Of a stretch of 59,752 bases of DNA, positions 18,901 to 27,702 are shown in pieces. The notes under the pieces were generated by a model that was given only the letters and a program-made list of their open reading frames with translations, searched no databases and had not been told where the DNA came from. A program made the translations under genes and the position numbers. Within the stretch, counting starts at the first letter, position 1; each line of letters opens with the position of its first letter. Origin of the DNA: Chitinophagaceae bacterium (GTDB taxonomy: Bacteria; Bacteroidota; Bacteroidia; Chitinophagales; Chitinophagaceae); contig JAHEZD010000034.1 in the NCBI GenBank assembly GCA_023251255.1, forward strand, positions 1-59,752. Reading direction: 5' to 3'.

Positions 18901-19860
18901 ACCTGCAATGGTCATCTTTTTACCTGAGATATCAAACATGCCAATCCATGCTATCTTGAATTTCCCGAATTCAAGTGCTATGGTGCAACAGTCGAGAATC
19001 AGTTCGTTTTCATCCTTCACTTGGACAATACTTTGATTGATCTGACTGATGAAGGCATAAAGGCGGTTCTTCTTCAAAAGCTTCTCGTTCGCTTTTTTCT
19101 GTTCCGTCCTGTCAACCGACAAAATGGAAAGCCCTTCTGCAATGGGTTCTATGCTTAGTTCGAAATGGGCTTTGGAACCATCGGGAAAAACAAATCCGGA
19201 TTCAATGTGTTCCGGCACCCTTTCATCCATACAGCGTTTCATGGTCTGGAAAAGGGCAGTCCCTTCTATCCCCGGATACCTCTCCATTATTGTGTATCCC
19301 AGCAGTTCTTCCCTCGTATAGGTACTGTACTTGACCAATGCATCATTTACATAAACGTACCGCCAGTTGAAATCGTGTATCTGAATGCCTTCCAGCATAT
19401 TGTCCAGTGTATGGCGGAATTTTTTTTCGTTTTGAGTAATGGTGGCAAGGGTTTCCTTGTGGGCATTGTCAGTACGGGTTTTCTCCATAGCATTTACAAC
19501 AGCAAGGGGCAGCCTCTGCAACCTGTCCTTGAGAATATAGTCACATGCTCCCAGTTTCATTACTTCAACAGCATATTCTTCTGACACTGTAGCGGTAACA
19601 AGTATGAAGGGAATGGTTAGGCCTGCATCCTTCACTAGCTGCAATGCAAGCAGCGAATCGAAGTTGGGCAGTGTGTGATCGGAAAGGATAACATCCGGTG
19701 CAAACTCCTTCAATGCTTTTTCAAAGTTGGCTTTATTGTCAACCACCAAGCTGTCAAAATGGATATTTGCTTTTCTTAAAGACCTCTTAACCAATTCCGC
19801 ATCAGGAGGAAAGTCTTCCAGATGGAGTATTTTTATGTGCATGGAACCTTCTGTATTCAT
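15913..19860 (-). CDS. Hybrid sensor histidine kinase: REC, multiple PAS, GAF, HisKA-HATPase
   Basis: 1315 residues, no membrane segments. It has an N-terminal receiver domain (about 7-130, phosphoacceptor Asp61 in ILSDHTLP), a PAS domain, a GAF domain (about 275-440), about five further PAS domains (to about 1080), and a C-terminal kinase. Kinase boxes are visible: the H-box YIVSHNLRAP, N-box NLISNSIKY, and G-boxes DNGLGID and GKGIGLYMV. The ATG overlaps the stop of the upstream response regulator by one base (TAATG), so translation is probably coupled; a second ATG six codons on (19842) is also possible. Ligands of the PAS and GAF domains are unknown. Confidence 0.93.
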   Translation of the reverse strand: MNTEGSMHIKILHLEDFPPDAELVKRSLRKANIHFDSLVVDNKANFEKALKEFAPDVILSDHTLPNFDSLLALQLVKDAGLTIPFILVTATVSEEYAVEVMKLGACDYILKDRLQRLPLAVVNAMEKTRTDNAHKETLATITQNEKKFRHTLDNMLEGIQIHDFNWRYVYVNDALVKYSTYTREELLGYTIMERYPGIEGTALFQTMKRCMDERVPEHIESGFVFPDGSKAHFELSIEPIAEGLSILSVDRTEQKKANEKLLKKNRLYAFISQINQSIVQVKDENELILDCCTIALEFGKFKIAWIGMFDISGKKMTIAGQQGIPDEEISLINNAPYQDNGPQDQVLQKGTYYISNEVQDTFELESWKPYAAKHGIHSCMVLPIKRSGAIVGTFNLYSTEPHFFDKAEIELLVEVASDISYALDVFENIKKQKETEERIVQNEQRFRALIENSRDMVTLSSESGEILYCSPSIVKVFGYSMEEMLHTYAFNFIHPTDLVQFVEKRKQILQTPGASFYQQQRLLHKKGNWIWCESTMSNRLHEPGIHALVANFRDISEKKEAKLRQEFDRHNLEALINNTKDLMWSVDRDFRLITSNKSFDDIMLGMFGKKPERGDNVIKMTLPGQAEKYTALYERAFSGETFTEKEHTTQPFEVWTEFSFYPIHNGKGIIGTACYSHDITQSKVSEKTIEDERILLRTLIDNIPALVYTKDTNSIKTLSNKADYEYLGAQLEEEVLGKDDTVFLPANLVNSTKQEDRRVFNTGQPIFNKEELRIKKDGGETWFLKSKIPLRNKEHSIIGLIGISHDITHRKAAEEQLKKSEAFSRGILDSLNSHIAVVDASGVIVAANETWKRFALENSGAILLSTNVGSNYYEACGNSNKEGQAVSLELLQGMKEVMTEKKSSFYLEYPCHSPNTKRWFGVRIIKFESDAPMIVVAHQNITERKLAEETVVRSEARLKEAQAIGHTGNWEINLVNGTHTWSDELYHIYGIHKEDVLPSTELFLSFMNPEEAPFALTNIQASFDSLKNASYSFRFIRTDGSQRYGYIETKFEFDRNNKPIRLYGILQDVTEPKLAELERTKITKDLIERNNDLQHFTYIVSHNLRAPVANIIGITSAINSMELNNKDRMEMMEHLVTSAKKMDDVIMDLNQILQVRHDVLMEQKETVSFSGLITDIRISISSLIQKEGVTFITDFTEIDEMKTLKSYLHSIFFNLISNSIKYRKPHEHPVIEISSKAVGNKTMLLFKDNGLGIDTETQKKQLFGLYRRFHTHVEGKGIGLYMVKAQVEILGGKICIYSEVNKGTEFSIQFNNGKH

Positions 19861-20300
19861 TAAACGGGATATTGATTGTAAAGCAGCCAGTAGGAGCCGA
19901 TTTCTGAAACGGCCCTTATGAACCCATCAAATTCTACTGGCTTTACTATGTAACTGTTTGCACCTAATGCATAGGCACGTTCTATGTCGGGGTTTTCCTT
20001 TGATGAGGTAAGTACCACTACAGGGATCTTTTTGGTAAGCTCATTGTCCTTGATGATGGTCAATACTTCAATGCCGTCCATTTTTGGCATTTTCAGGTCA
20101 AGGAGTATCAGCTTGGGCCTGTTGTTAATGTTCCTTCCTGCAAAAAGACCTTTGCCAAATAGGAAATCAATGGCACTGGAACCATCTTTTACATGAACCA
20201 GGTTACTGCCTATTTTGCTTTTGGAGAGCGCACGAATGGCGAGTTCTGCATCGTTCATGTTGTCTTCCACTAAAAGGACTTCTATTTCGGTATTGTTCAT
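19860..20300 (-). CDS. Single-domain response regulator (Rcp1-like)
   Basis: 146 residues forming just a receiver domain, with the acidic pair in LLVEDN, phosphoacceptor Asp68 in LILLDLKMPKMDG, the switch threonine in VVLTSS and the lysine in IVKPV. The longer loop before the phosphorylation site resembles the Rcp1 class that pairs with phytochrome-type kinases. No output domain, so it likely relays phosphate. It lies 22 bp after the kinase gene and overlaps the next gene by one base, in a three-gene operon. Confidence 0.94.
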   Translation of the reverse strand: MNNTEIEVLLVEDNMNDAELAIRALSKSKIGSNLVHVKDGSSAIDFLFGKGLFAGRNINNRPKLILLDLKMPKMDGIEVLTIIKDNELTKKIPVVVLTSSKENPDIERAYALGANSYIVKPVEFDGFIRAVSEIGSYWLLYNQYPV

Positions 20301-20322
20301 GTTATAACTATTTTGATTTTAC

Positions 20323-21273
20323 TCAAGTAGGCATGCTGAAAAAAAAAGTGGCCCCTGCGCCTTCTTTTCCTTCGGCCCATATCCTTCCTTCATGTTTGTG
20401 GACGATACGCTGCACAATTGCCAAACCGACTCCAGTGCCTGGGAATTCTTCTGTGGAGTGTAGCCTTTGGAACACACCAAACAGTTTATGGCCATACTGC
20501 ATATCGAACCCCACGCCATTATCCTTGATGGAGTATATAATCTGGTCGCCTTCTTTTTTGGAGACAATTTCTACTGCAGGGTATTCTTTTTTTGATGAAT
20601 ACTTAATGGCATTCGAAAGAAGATTGGTCATTACCCTTTCCATCAATGCATGATCTGCTTTTAAGGGTAATAGGTGACCGAACTTTATTGTAGCATGGTG
20701 CGGGACTGCCTGACCGATTTCAATTAGCACAGCTTCAGTGAGGACATTCATGTCAACGTTGGTCTTTTTGATTTCCTTCCGGCCAAGCCTTGAAAAACTT
20801 AACAGGTCATCAATAAGGGTACCCATTTTTTTGGCATTGTTCTGCACCTCTCCCAGTAACCTTTTTCCTTCAGCATCAAACAGGCTATTGTAGTCTTCTT
20901 CCAATATTCTTGCGTAGCCATTAACTGCCCTCAATGGTGCACGTAAATCATGCGAAACGGAATAGGAAAATGATTCCAGTTCCCTATTGGCAGACTCCAA
21001 TTGGGTTGTGCGTTCAACTACTTCCTTGCTGGCAGCAATCAGTTCTTCGGCCTGTGCTTCCTTTTCCCTGTTTTGAAAAATGAGTTCCTTATTCGCTATG
21101 ATCAGTTCTTCGGTCCTTTTTTCCTTCTCCACATTTTGAATGAGCAGTTCCTTATTGGCAATAATCAATTCTGTAATCCTCTTTTCCATTTCTTCGTATT
21201 GAAAAGCGAGTTGCTGATTTGCAATAAGCAATTCGTTTGGTTCCTTTTCCTTGTCTATTGGGTGTTTAAACAA
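20323..21273 (-). CDS. Cytoplasmic sensor histidine kinase with N-terminal helical repeats
   Basis: 316 residues. The N-terminus (about 10-100) is a charged coiled coil made of about four 21-residue repeats of the form EKEKRxEELIIANKELxFQN. The kinase follows directly: H-box SVSHDLRAPL with His108, N-box NLLSNAIKYS, and G-boxes DNGVGFDM and GTGVGLAIV. No PAS, transmembrane or phytochrome domain is present, so the sensory input must act through the coiled coil or a partner. First gene of the operon with the receiver protein and the hybrid kinase. Confidence 0.93.
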   Translation of the reverse strand: MFKHPIDKEKEPNELLIANQQLAFQYEEMEKRITELIIANKELLIQNVEKEKRTEELIIANKELIFQNREKEAQAEELIAASKEVVERTTQLESANRELESFSYSVSHDLRAPLRAVNGYARILEEDYNSLFDAEGKRLLGEVQNNAKKMGTLIDDLLSFSRLGRKEIKKTNVDMNVLTEAVLIEIGQAVPHHATIKFGHLLPLKADHALMERVMTNLLSNAIKYSSKKEYPAVEIVSKKEGDQIIYSIKDNGVGFDMQYGHKLFGVFQRLHSTEEFPGTGVGLAIVQRIVHKHEGRIWAEGKEGAGATFFFSMPT

Positions 21274-22121
21274 AATCTTCTGGCTTTATTTATGGTACGA
21301 ATGAACGGTACTGTAATCAAATTTCTACTGGCAGAAAGGTGTAGCAGCCCCATGTTCCGATTTAACGGACATAGTGCCTATTGGACAATATGCAAAAATG
21401 TATAATGGAAGAATGCTTAGGTTATGCGGATTCAGTTGGTGTCTATGATTTTGTTACAGGCTGTAACTGAACGATTCTGTGGAAAGGTAGTCTTTTAGGA
21501 ACGAATGTGCGATAAGATTCATATTCCATCTAAATCGTACAACTTCCCCCTTTTTTCAAGTATGCAGGAAATGATGGACTGTTAGCTTCTTACATATCCT
21601 GAACAAGCTGAATATAACCTTGTGGGCGGGGTATTTCACACCTCTTTTTCCAAGGTGGCAGTAGTTCAATAGGTGGCCAGTACCATATTAATCCGTATCA
21701 TAGTGGTAGAATTGGGTTTTATACGGGCGTAATGTGTAGTTGTAATGTTACGAAGCCCTACAAACTGGTCCGCAATCTATTGTTATAAGCGATAGGAGAA
21801 GTGGTGCTGTTTTAGGTGAATGGTTTTTACGGGAAACAAGATTGTTGCTGTTGGTACTTTATCATTGTAAATCTGATTCTTGCAGGATACAACAGGATAG
21901 TTAACATTGCCGATTGATCTAAAATTGTGCTAAGATTTAGATAGTGTCTTTTACGCGAGACTATTAAACCAAACGATTGCTATGTTACTTAATTGCCAGC
22001 CGACCTTCTTATGCTTAGGAGGGATCCCACTCAATTTGTTTTGCAATGTTTGTTTGACCAATAGTTGTCCCAGTAAAGAGCCATTTCTGTCCAAAACAAA
22101 GAACTGATTATAACGATTCAT
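21274..22121. other. 848-bp intergenic region between two divergent operons
   Basis: Separates the minus-strand kinase operon from the plus-strand FAS1/SusCD operon, so it must carry both promoters. I see no gene, no RNA and no strong repeat. No good match to the Bacteroidota TTTG/TAnnTTTG promoter pattern was pinned down. Confidence 0.4.
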
Positions 22122-24329
22122 ATGAAGAAAGTTTTAAGAAAATCCCTCTTGTTTGCATTGGTTATCCTTTCATTGTCCTCATGCAGGAAAAAAGCATTTG
22201 ATGATTTCTACGGCCGCCCTGATGGGCTAGCAGATCCCATTTACCAACAGTTGCAGGCCAAAGGCAATTTCACCAATCTTCTGGCTTGTATAGATAAGGC
22301 AGGGTACAAGGCCACTTTAAGCGGTGCAGGGTACTATACCATGTTTGCGCCGAATGACGCTGCTTTCCAGGCGTTTTTCACCAGTAGGGGCATCACAAGC
22401 GTGGCCCAACTGGACTCAGGCACCTGCAGCAAAATTGTAACGTTTGCATTAGTGTACAATGCATTCAGCAGCACACGGTTACCGGATTACCAGGCAACTG
22501 CGGGATGGGTTACCAATAATGCCTTCAAGCGTAGGACCGCCAACTATACGGGCTACTATAATGATACCACATTTGCTGGTCAGCCTGTCAAGGCGTTGGG
22601 CTCAAACAGGAACCCCGGTTTTATTCTGGGGGATAACAACAATAAGTATATCACCTATTTCATGAGCAATTACATGACCGCAAAGGGGCTCGGTGCATCA
22701 GATTATAATTTCTTCTATCCCACAAGCACTTATACAGGCTTCAATGTAGGGCCGGCCAAAGTGGTAACGCCCGATATCGTTGCGGAGAATGGTTTCATAC
22801 ATGAAACGGACCAGGTGCTGCTGCCTTTTGCAAGCTTGGACCAATACCTTGCTTCCAATGCCCAGTACAAGGAGTTCAAGAAATTGTATGATAAGTACAT
22901 GGTCTCCTTTATCCTTAATGCAGATGCTACGAACAAGTACAGATTGGTAACCGGACTTGGCGATAATATCTATATTAAGTCGTTCACTAGTGGATTGGCC
23001 TTTTCTCCCAACAACGAAAATTTTGTGAAGCTGCAGGACAACGATGGGCAAGCAGACGGTTATACCATGATGGTTCCGAAGAATGACAAGGTGCTGGATT
23101 ATATCAATACTGTTTTATTGGAGAAATATACTTCATTGGATGCGGTGCCGCCACAGGTGATTGTGGACTTCCTGAACTCACATATGTGGGCAACAACGGT
23201 TTGGCCAAGCAGGTTTGCCAATTCCAGCAACTCCCAGGGCGAGGCCCCAACGTTTACCAATAGTAACGTGATAGACAAGCAGGTTTGCAGTAACGGCTTT
23301 TTTTATGGTACGGACAAGGTACAGGAAGCAAACGTGTTCAGGACCGTTTATGGCAGGGCCTATTTGGATCCCAGTTACCTGTTGATGACAAGGGCATTGG
23401 ACCAGAACCTTCGGTATATTATTACCATACCGAATGTGAAATATACCGTCATTATGATGAGTGACCAGGCCATCAAAGCAAGGGGCTTTGATTTCAGCAC
23501 GGTGCAGAATGCATGGTCATATGTGGCTCCGGGTACCAGTGCCGCACCAACCTATGGCAATACGCCAAGGGATATGCTGCAGCGCATATTGGCACAGCAT
23601 ATTGTAAAAACGCCCAATGGCGAACTGGACAACCTTGCAGGTTCGGGCATTATTGAAACCTTGAATGGGGAATACATTAAATGGAATAATGGGGCTTTTT
23701 CTTCTGCTGGAACCATTGACAGCAACTATGTGGTAACGACATCCGGATTCAAGACATCTTTTAACGGACGTGTTTACTATGCCAATAATTTGCTGATCAA
23801 CAGCACCACCACTTTGGGAAACAATATCAAGAAGTTGGGAACGGCTACCACATCACCTTTTTACTATTTCTACCAGTACCTATCCAATGCTACCATATTC
23901 AATCCTACTACGGGTGACATTACAGGGGTACTGCTGGGCAATTTCCATACAGCCTTCATACCCAATAAAGCAGCTATTGAGCAGGCTGTTATAGATGGTT
24001 ACCTGCCGGGAACAGTTGCAGGTTCTGTGGTAACACCCAATTTTGCGCCTACGGTATTTGCAGACAAGGTGAAAGTGAACAATTTTATCCTCTACCATTT
24101 GATTGTGAAAAATACCGTGGTGCCCGGGGATGGCAAGAGCGGAACATTTGAAACCCTGTACAAGAATTCATTGGGCGACCCTGGCAATTTGTATGTGACC
24201 AACCCAAGTTCAAGCTCCTTGATTGTTAGGGACAATAATAGCAGGAATTCGAATGTAATTGTAGCGAATAGTAATAATTTGGCCGATAGGTGCGTGATCC
24301 ATTTAATTGATAACTATTTAAAGTACTAG
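22122..24329 (+). CDS. Fasciclin (FAS1) domain lipoprotein, four-repeat type
   Basis: 735 residues. The signal peptide ends in a lipobox (SLSSC, Cys21), so it is a lipoprotein. FAS1 signatures such as YTMFAPNDAAFQAFF and YTMMVPKNDKVLDYI recur, and the length fits about four FAS1 modules (roughly 45-250, 250-430, 440-560, 560-735). FAS1 domains mediate adhesion or binding. Being first in an operon with SusC/SusD suggests a surface glycan-binding or accessory role. It starts the gene string that continues 52 bp later with SusC. Confidence 0.9.
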   Translation: MKKVLRKSLLFALVILSLSSCRKKAFDDFYGRPDGLADPIYQQLQAKGNFTNLLACIDKAGYKATLSGAGYYTMFAPNDAAFQAFFTSRGITSVAQLDSGTCSKIVTFALVYNAFSSTRLPDYQATAGWVTNNAFKRRTANYTGYYNDTTFAGQPVKALGSNRNPGFILGDNNNKYITYFMSNYMTAKGLGASDYNFFYPTSTYTGFNVGPAKVVTPDIVAENGFIHETDQVLLPFASLDQYLASNAQYKEFKKLYDKYMVSFILNADATNKYRLVTGLGDNIYIKSFTSGLAFSPNNENFVKLQDNDGQADGYTMMVPKNDKVLDYINTVLLEKYTSLDAVPPQVIVDFLNSHMWATTVWPSRFANSSNSQGEAPTFTNSNVIDKQVCSNGFFYGTDKVQEANVFRTVYGRAYLDPSYLLMTRALDQNLRYIITIPNVKYTVIMMSDQAIKARGFDFSTVQNAWSYVAPGTSAAPTYGNTPRDMLQRILAQHIVKTPNGELDNLAGSGIIETLNGEYIKWNNGAFSSAGTIDSNYVVTTSGFKTSFNGRVYYANNLLINSTTTLGNNIKKLGTATTSPFYYFYQYLSNATIFNPTTGDITGVLLGNFHTAFIPNKAAIEQAVIDGYLPGTVAGSVVTPNFAPTVFADKVKVNNFILYHLIVKNTVVPGDGKSGTFETLYKNSLGDPGNLYVTNPSSSSLIVRDNNSRNSNVIVANSNNLADRCVIHLIDNYLKY

Positions 24330-24381
24330 CCTGCTTTTAGCATTAACCAAAACGATTGATTCAAGTAAGAATAAACTGCAT

Positions 24382-27300
24382 ATGAAAACTTCAAATAAAA
24401 TAAGGTTCTGTTTGTTTCTAACTGGTGTATGGTGCATGGTAGGCCTAGGACTTTTTGCCCAAACTGCTGCAACAGGTGAAAATAGAGTGGTAAGGGGCAA
24501 GGTGACCAACAAGAAGGACAAAGCGGCAATGGAGCATGTATCCGTTACCGAAGTGGATGCCGAGGGGCGTATAGTTAAGGGGACCAATACGGATATTGAT
24601 GGTAACTATGCCCTGAAATTTTCGAACCTGTCGAACAAGATATCCTTTTCCTATATTGGCTACAAAACAGTTACACAGGATGTAAAAGGGAAAGGCACCA
24701 TTAATGTAACAATGGAGCAGGGCGGACCTGATCTGGATGAAGTGGTCATCATTTCCGGTAAAAGAACGGATAATGGCAATATGAGCGTGGCCGATAAGGA
24801 CCTTACGGTTTCTGCTGCGAAAATCAGTGCGAAGGACCTGGAGGAAATGAGTTCAGCATCCATTGACCAAGCTTTGCAGGGCCGTTTGGCCGGTGTGGAC
24901 ATTACTTCAACTTCTGGCGACCCAGGAGCGGGCATGTCTATCAGGATCAGGGGCACATCATCTATCAATGCCAACACCAATCCCTTGATTGTGGTGGATG
25001 GCATGCCTTATGAAACCACCATACCTTCCGATTTCAATTTTGGTACTGCTGATGACCAAGGCTATGCACAGTTATTGAATATAGCCCCTTCGGATATTAA
25101 GGAAATCACCGTATTGAAAGACGCTGCTGCAACTGCTATGTGGGGTTCAAGGGCTGCCAATGGAGTGCTGCTGATTACCACCAAACGGGGGGTTATTGGT
25201 AAGCCAGTCCTTACTTATACGTTCAGGACGGTTATCCAGCACCAGCCATCAGCCATACCATTACTTAATGGTAACCAGTATTCCAACCTGATCCCAGAAA
25301 TGGTGATGAACAAAACGGGTACGCCTTTGAACACGCTCACTGTAAAGGAATTTGCCTACGACCCAAGCGATCCATATTACTATAACAATTACAGCCAGAA
25401 TACTGACTGGCTGGCTGCTGTTACCAGAACGGGTTTCCAACAGGACCATAACCTGTCCATGACCGGGGGTGGTACCAAAGCAAAATACTTTGCATCATTG
25501 GGATACCTCAATATAAAGGGTACTACAATTGGTACTGACCTGACCCGTATTTCAACACGTATCAATCTGGATTATGTTGTTTCGGACAGGATCAAGTTCA
25601 GGTCGGATTTTGCCTATACTTATACGGACAATCCTACGAACTTCCGCCCCAATACAAGCTCTTCAACAGCGCAGGATATAAGGAACGTAGCGATGAACAA
25701 AATGCCCAATATGAGCATTTATGAATACAATGAGCAGGGCGTGATGACACCCAATTTCTTTTCACCTGCTTCCAATATACAAGGCCAGTACCCCAATACT
25801 TACAACCCTGTAGCATTGGCTACTACTGCTTCCAACAGGACCATCACCAATCGTATCACGCCCCATTTCAATCTGCAGTATGATATCATACCAAGGGTGC
25901 TGATTGCAAATGCCGATGTTCAATTTGACATCAGCAATACCAAGAACAAAACATTCCTGCCACAGATAGCTACTGGTAGGCCAGTAACCGAGACTGTGGT
26001 AAACAGGGCCTATGATGGGGATTATGATGGATACAATGTACAGACAAAAACGAATTTGATCTTTACGCCGCATATGCCTGTTAACCATACATTGACTTCG
26101 TTGTTGTCCATCCAGACTTATGATAATAAGGGGATTACCTTACAGGAACTTACTTCCAATACTGCTTCTTCATTTTTGCAGGATGCTTCCAGCCCCTCCA
26201 GGACCCAGAACCAGGAATTGAATGTTGGTTCTTCCTTTGCTCAAACGCGTACCATTGGTGTATTATTAAATGCACAGTACAGTTACAAGGGAAGGTATAT
26301 TATCAATGCTGGTGTACGTGGCGATGGCAATTCAAGGTTGGCCCCATCTTCAAGGTACGGGGCATTCCCTTCCATTTCCACACGTTGGAGGCTGTCTGAC
26401 GAGAAGTTCATGAAATCATTCAAGTTCCTGAATGATTTGAGCATCAGGGCCAGCTATGGCCAAACAGGTAACCCGCCAAAATATGATTATGCCTTCTACA
26501 ACCAGTACAGCAGCTTTGGCTGGACCTATCAAGGGCAATCGGCAGTTTACCCTTCGTCCATCGAATTGAAGAACCTGAAATGGGAAGTGCTAAACGGGTC
26601 CAATGTTGGTTTCAACTTGATCATGCTGAAAAGGAGGGTGAACATTGATGTTGATATATATAGGAACAGGACAAAGAACCTGATTACTTATGGTTTGCAG
26701 ATACCAACTTATACCGGTTATTCATCAGTTGACATGAACGTGGGCACTATGGATAACCAGGGCTGGGAGCTGAACGTAATGACCACCCCAGTTAAAACCA
26801 AGAACTGGACAATAGATTTCAATTTCAACATTGCCCAAAATGAAAATGTCATCCGTGAAATTTCACCTTACTACCCAGCAAAAGCTGGTGATGTAACCAC
26901 CAATGGCAGTTACTTGACATTATTGCAGGTGAACAATCCTTTCGGTTCAATATATGGGTACAGGTACAAAGGCGTTTATAGTGACGTGGCTTCAACCATA
27001 GCAACGGATTTTAAGGGCCAGCCAATTATTGGCCCCAATGGCCAGCCAATTTACATGAGGTTCAATTATCCCAAAACAGATTACCAGTTCCAGCCGGGCG
27101 ATGCTAAGTATGAAGACATCAACCATGACGGCAACATCGATTATAAGGATGTTGTTTACCTGGGCAATAGCAACCCGAAATTTGTGGGTGGTTTCGGTTC
27201 AACAATCAGTTACAAAAGGAATTTCAAGATCAGTTTCTTCTTCAACTTCAAATCGAGCTATGATGTGGTGAACGGTACCATGATGACCACCACCAATATG

Positions 27301-27678
27301 TACGGCTTCAATAACCAAAGCACTGCTGTTTTAAGAAGGTGGAGAAATCCGGGTGATGTTACGGATATCCCAAGGGCATTGTGGAATGCTGGTTATAACT
27401 GGTTGGGAAGTGATAGGTACGTGCAGGATGCATCCTTCTTGAGGCTGAGAACAGTAACAGCACGTTACACTTTCGATAACCAGTTTGTGAAGAAAATAAA
27501 CTTCAAGAGTTTAAGTGCTTACCTAACACTGGAAAACCTATTGACTTTCACGAACTACTTGGGGCAGGATCCCGAAGTGGCACCAAGGGGTGTATCGGGG
27601 CCATTTACCGTGGTTACTGATAATTCCACCACACCACCCGTGAAATCCATTACCATTGGTTTAACTGCATCATTCTAA
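24382..27678 (+). CDS. SusC/RagA family TonB-linked outer-membrane transporter
   Basis: 1098 residues. Signal peptide (to about GLFAQ), then a CarboxypepD_reg-like domain (about 35-115), then the SusC-type plug with LDEVVIISG, IRIRGTSSINANTNPLIVVDGMP and ITVLKDAAATAMWGSRAANGV. The remainder is a 22-strand-type barrel ending in an aromatic residue (TASF), the usual outer-membrane signature. SusC proteins import glycans or peptides using TonB energy together with the SusD lid encoded 24 bp downstream. Substrate not readable from the sequence. Confidence 0.96.
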   Translation: MKTSNKIRFCLFLTGVWCMVGLGLFAQTAATGENRVVRGKVTNKKDKAAMEHVSVTEVDAEGRIVKGTNTDIDGNYALKFSNLSNKISFSYIGYKTVTQDVKGKGTINVTMEQGGPDLDEVVIISGKRTDNGNMSVADKDLTVSAAKISAKDLEEMSSASIDQALQGRLAGVDITSTSGDPGAGMSIRIRGTSSINANTNPLIVVDGMPYETTIPSDFNFGTADDQGYAQLLNIAPSDIKEITVLKDAAATAMWGSRAANGVLLITTKRGVIGKPVLTYTFRTVIQHQPSAIPLLNGNQYSNLIPEMVMNKTGTPLNTLTVKEFAYDPSDPYYYNNYSQNTDWLAAVTRTGFQQDHNLSMTGGGTKAKYFASLGYLNIKGTTIGTDLTRISTRINLDYVVSDRIKFRSDFAYTYTDNPTNFRPNTSSSTAQDIRNVAMNKMPNMSIYEYNEQGVMTPNFFSPASNIQGQYPNTYNPVALATTASNRTITNRITPHFNLQYDIIPRVLIANADVQFDISNTKNKTFLPQIATGRPVTETVVNRAYDGDYDGYNVQTKTNLIFTPHMPVNHTLTSLLSIQTYDNKGITLQELTSNTASSFLQDASSPSRTQNQELNVGSSFAQTRTIGVLLNAQYSYKGRYIINAGVRGDGNSRLAPSSRYGAFPSISTRWRLSDEKFMKSFKFLNDLSIRASYGQTGNPPKYDYAFYNQYSSFGWTYQGQSAVYPSSIELKNLKWEVLNGSNVGFNLIMLKRRVNIDVDIYRNRTKNLITYGLQIPTYTGYSSVDMNVGTMDNQGWELNVMTTPVKTKNWTIDFNFNIAQNENVIREISPYYPAKAGDVTTNGSYLTLLQVNNPFGSIYGYRYKGVYSDVASTIATDFKGQPIIGPNGQPIYMRFNYPKTDYQFQPGDAKYEDINHDGNIDYKDVVYLGNSNPKFVGGFGSTISYKRNFKISFFFNFKSSYDVVNGTMMTTTNMYGFNNQSTAVLRRWRNPGDVTDIPRALWNAGYNWLGSDRYVQDASFLRLRTVTARYTFDNQFVKKINFKSLSAYLTLENLLTFTNYLGQDPEVAPRGVSGPFTVVTDNSTTPPVKSITIGLTASF

Positions 27679-27702
27679 ATACTACCAAGAAAAAGAGCCA
27701 TA

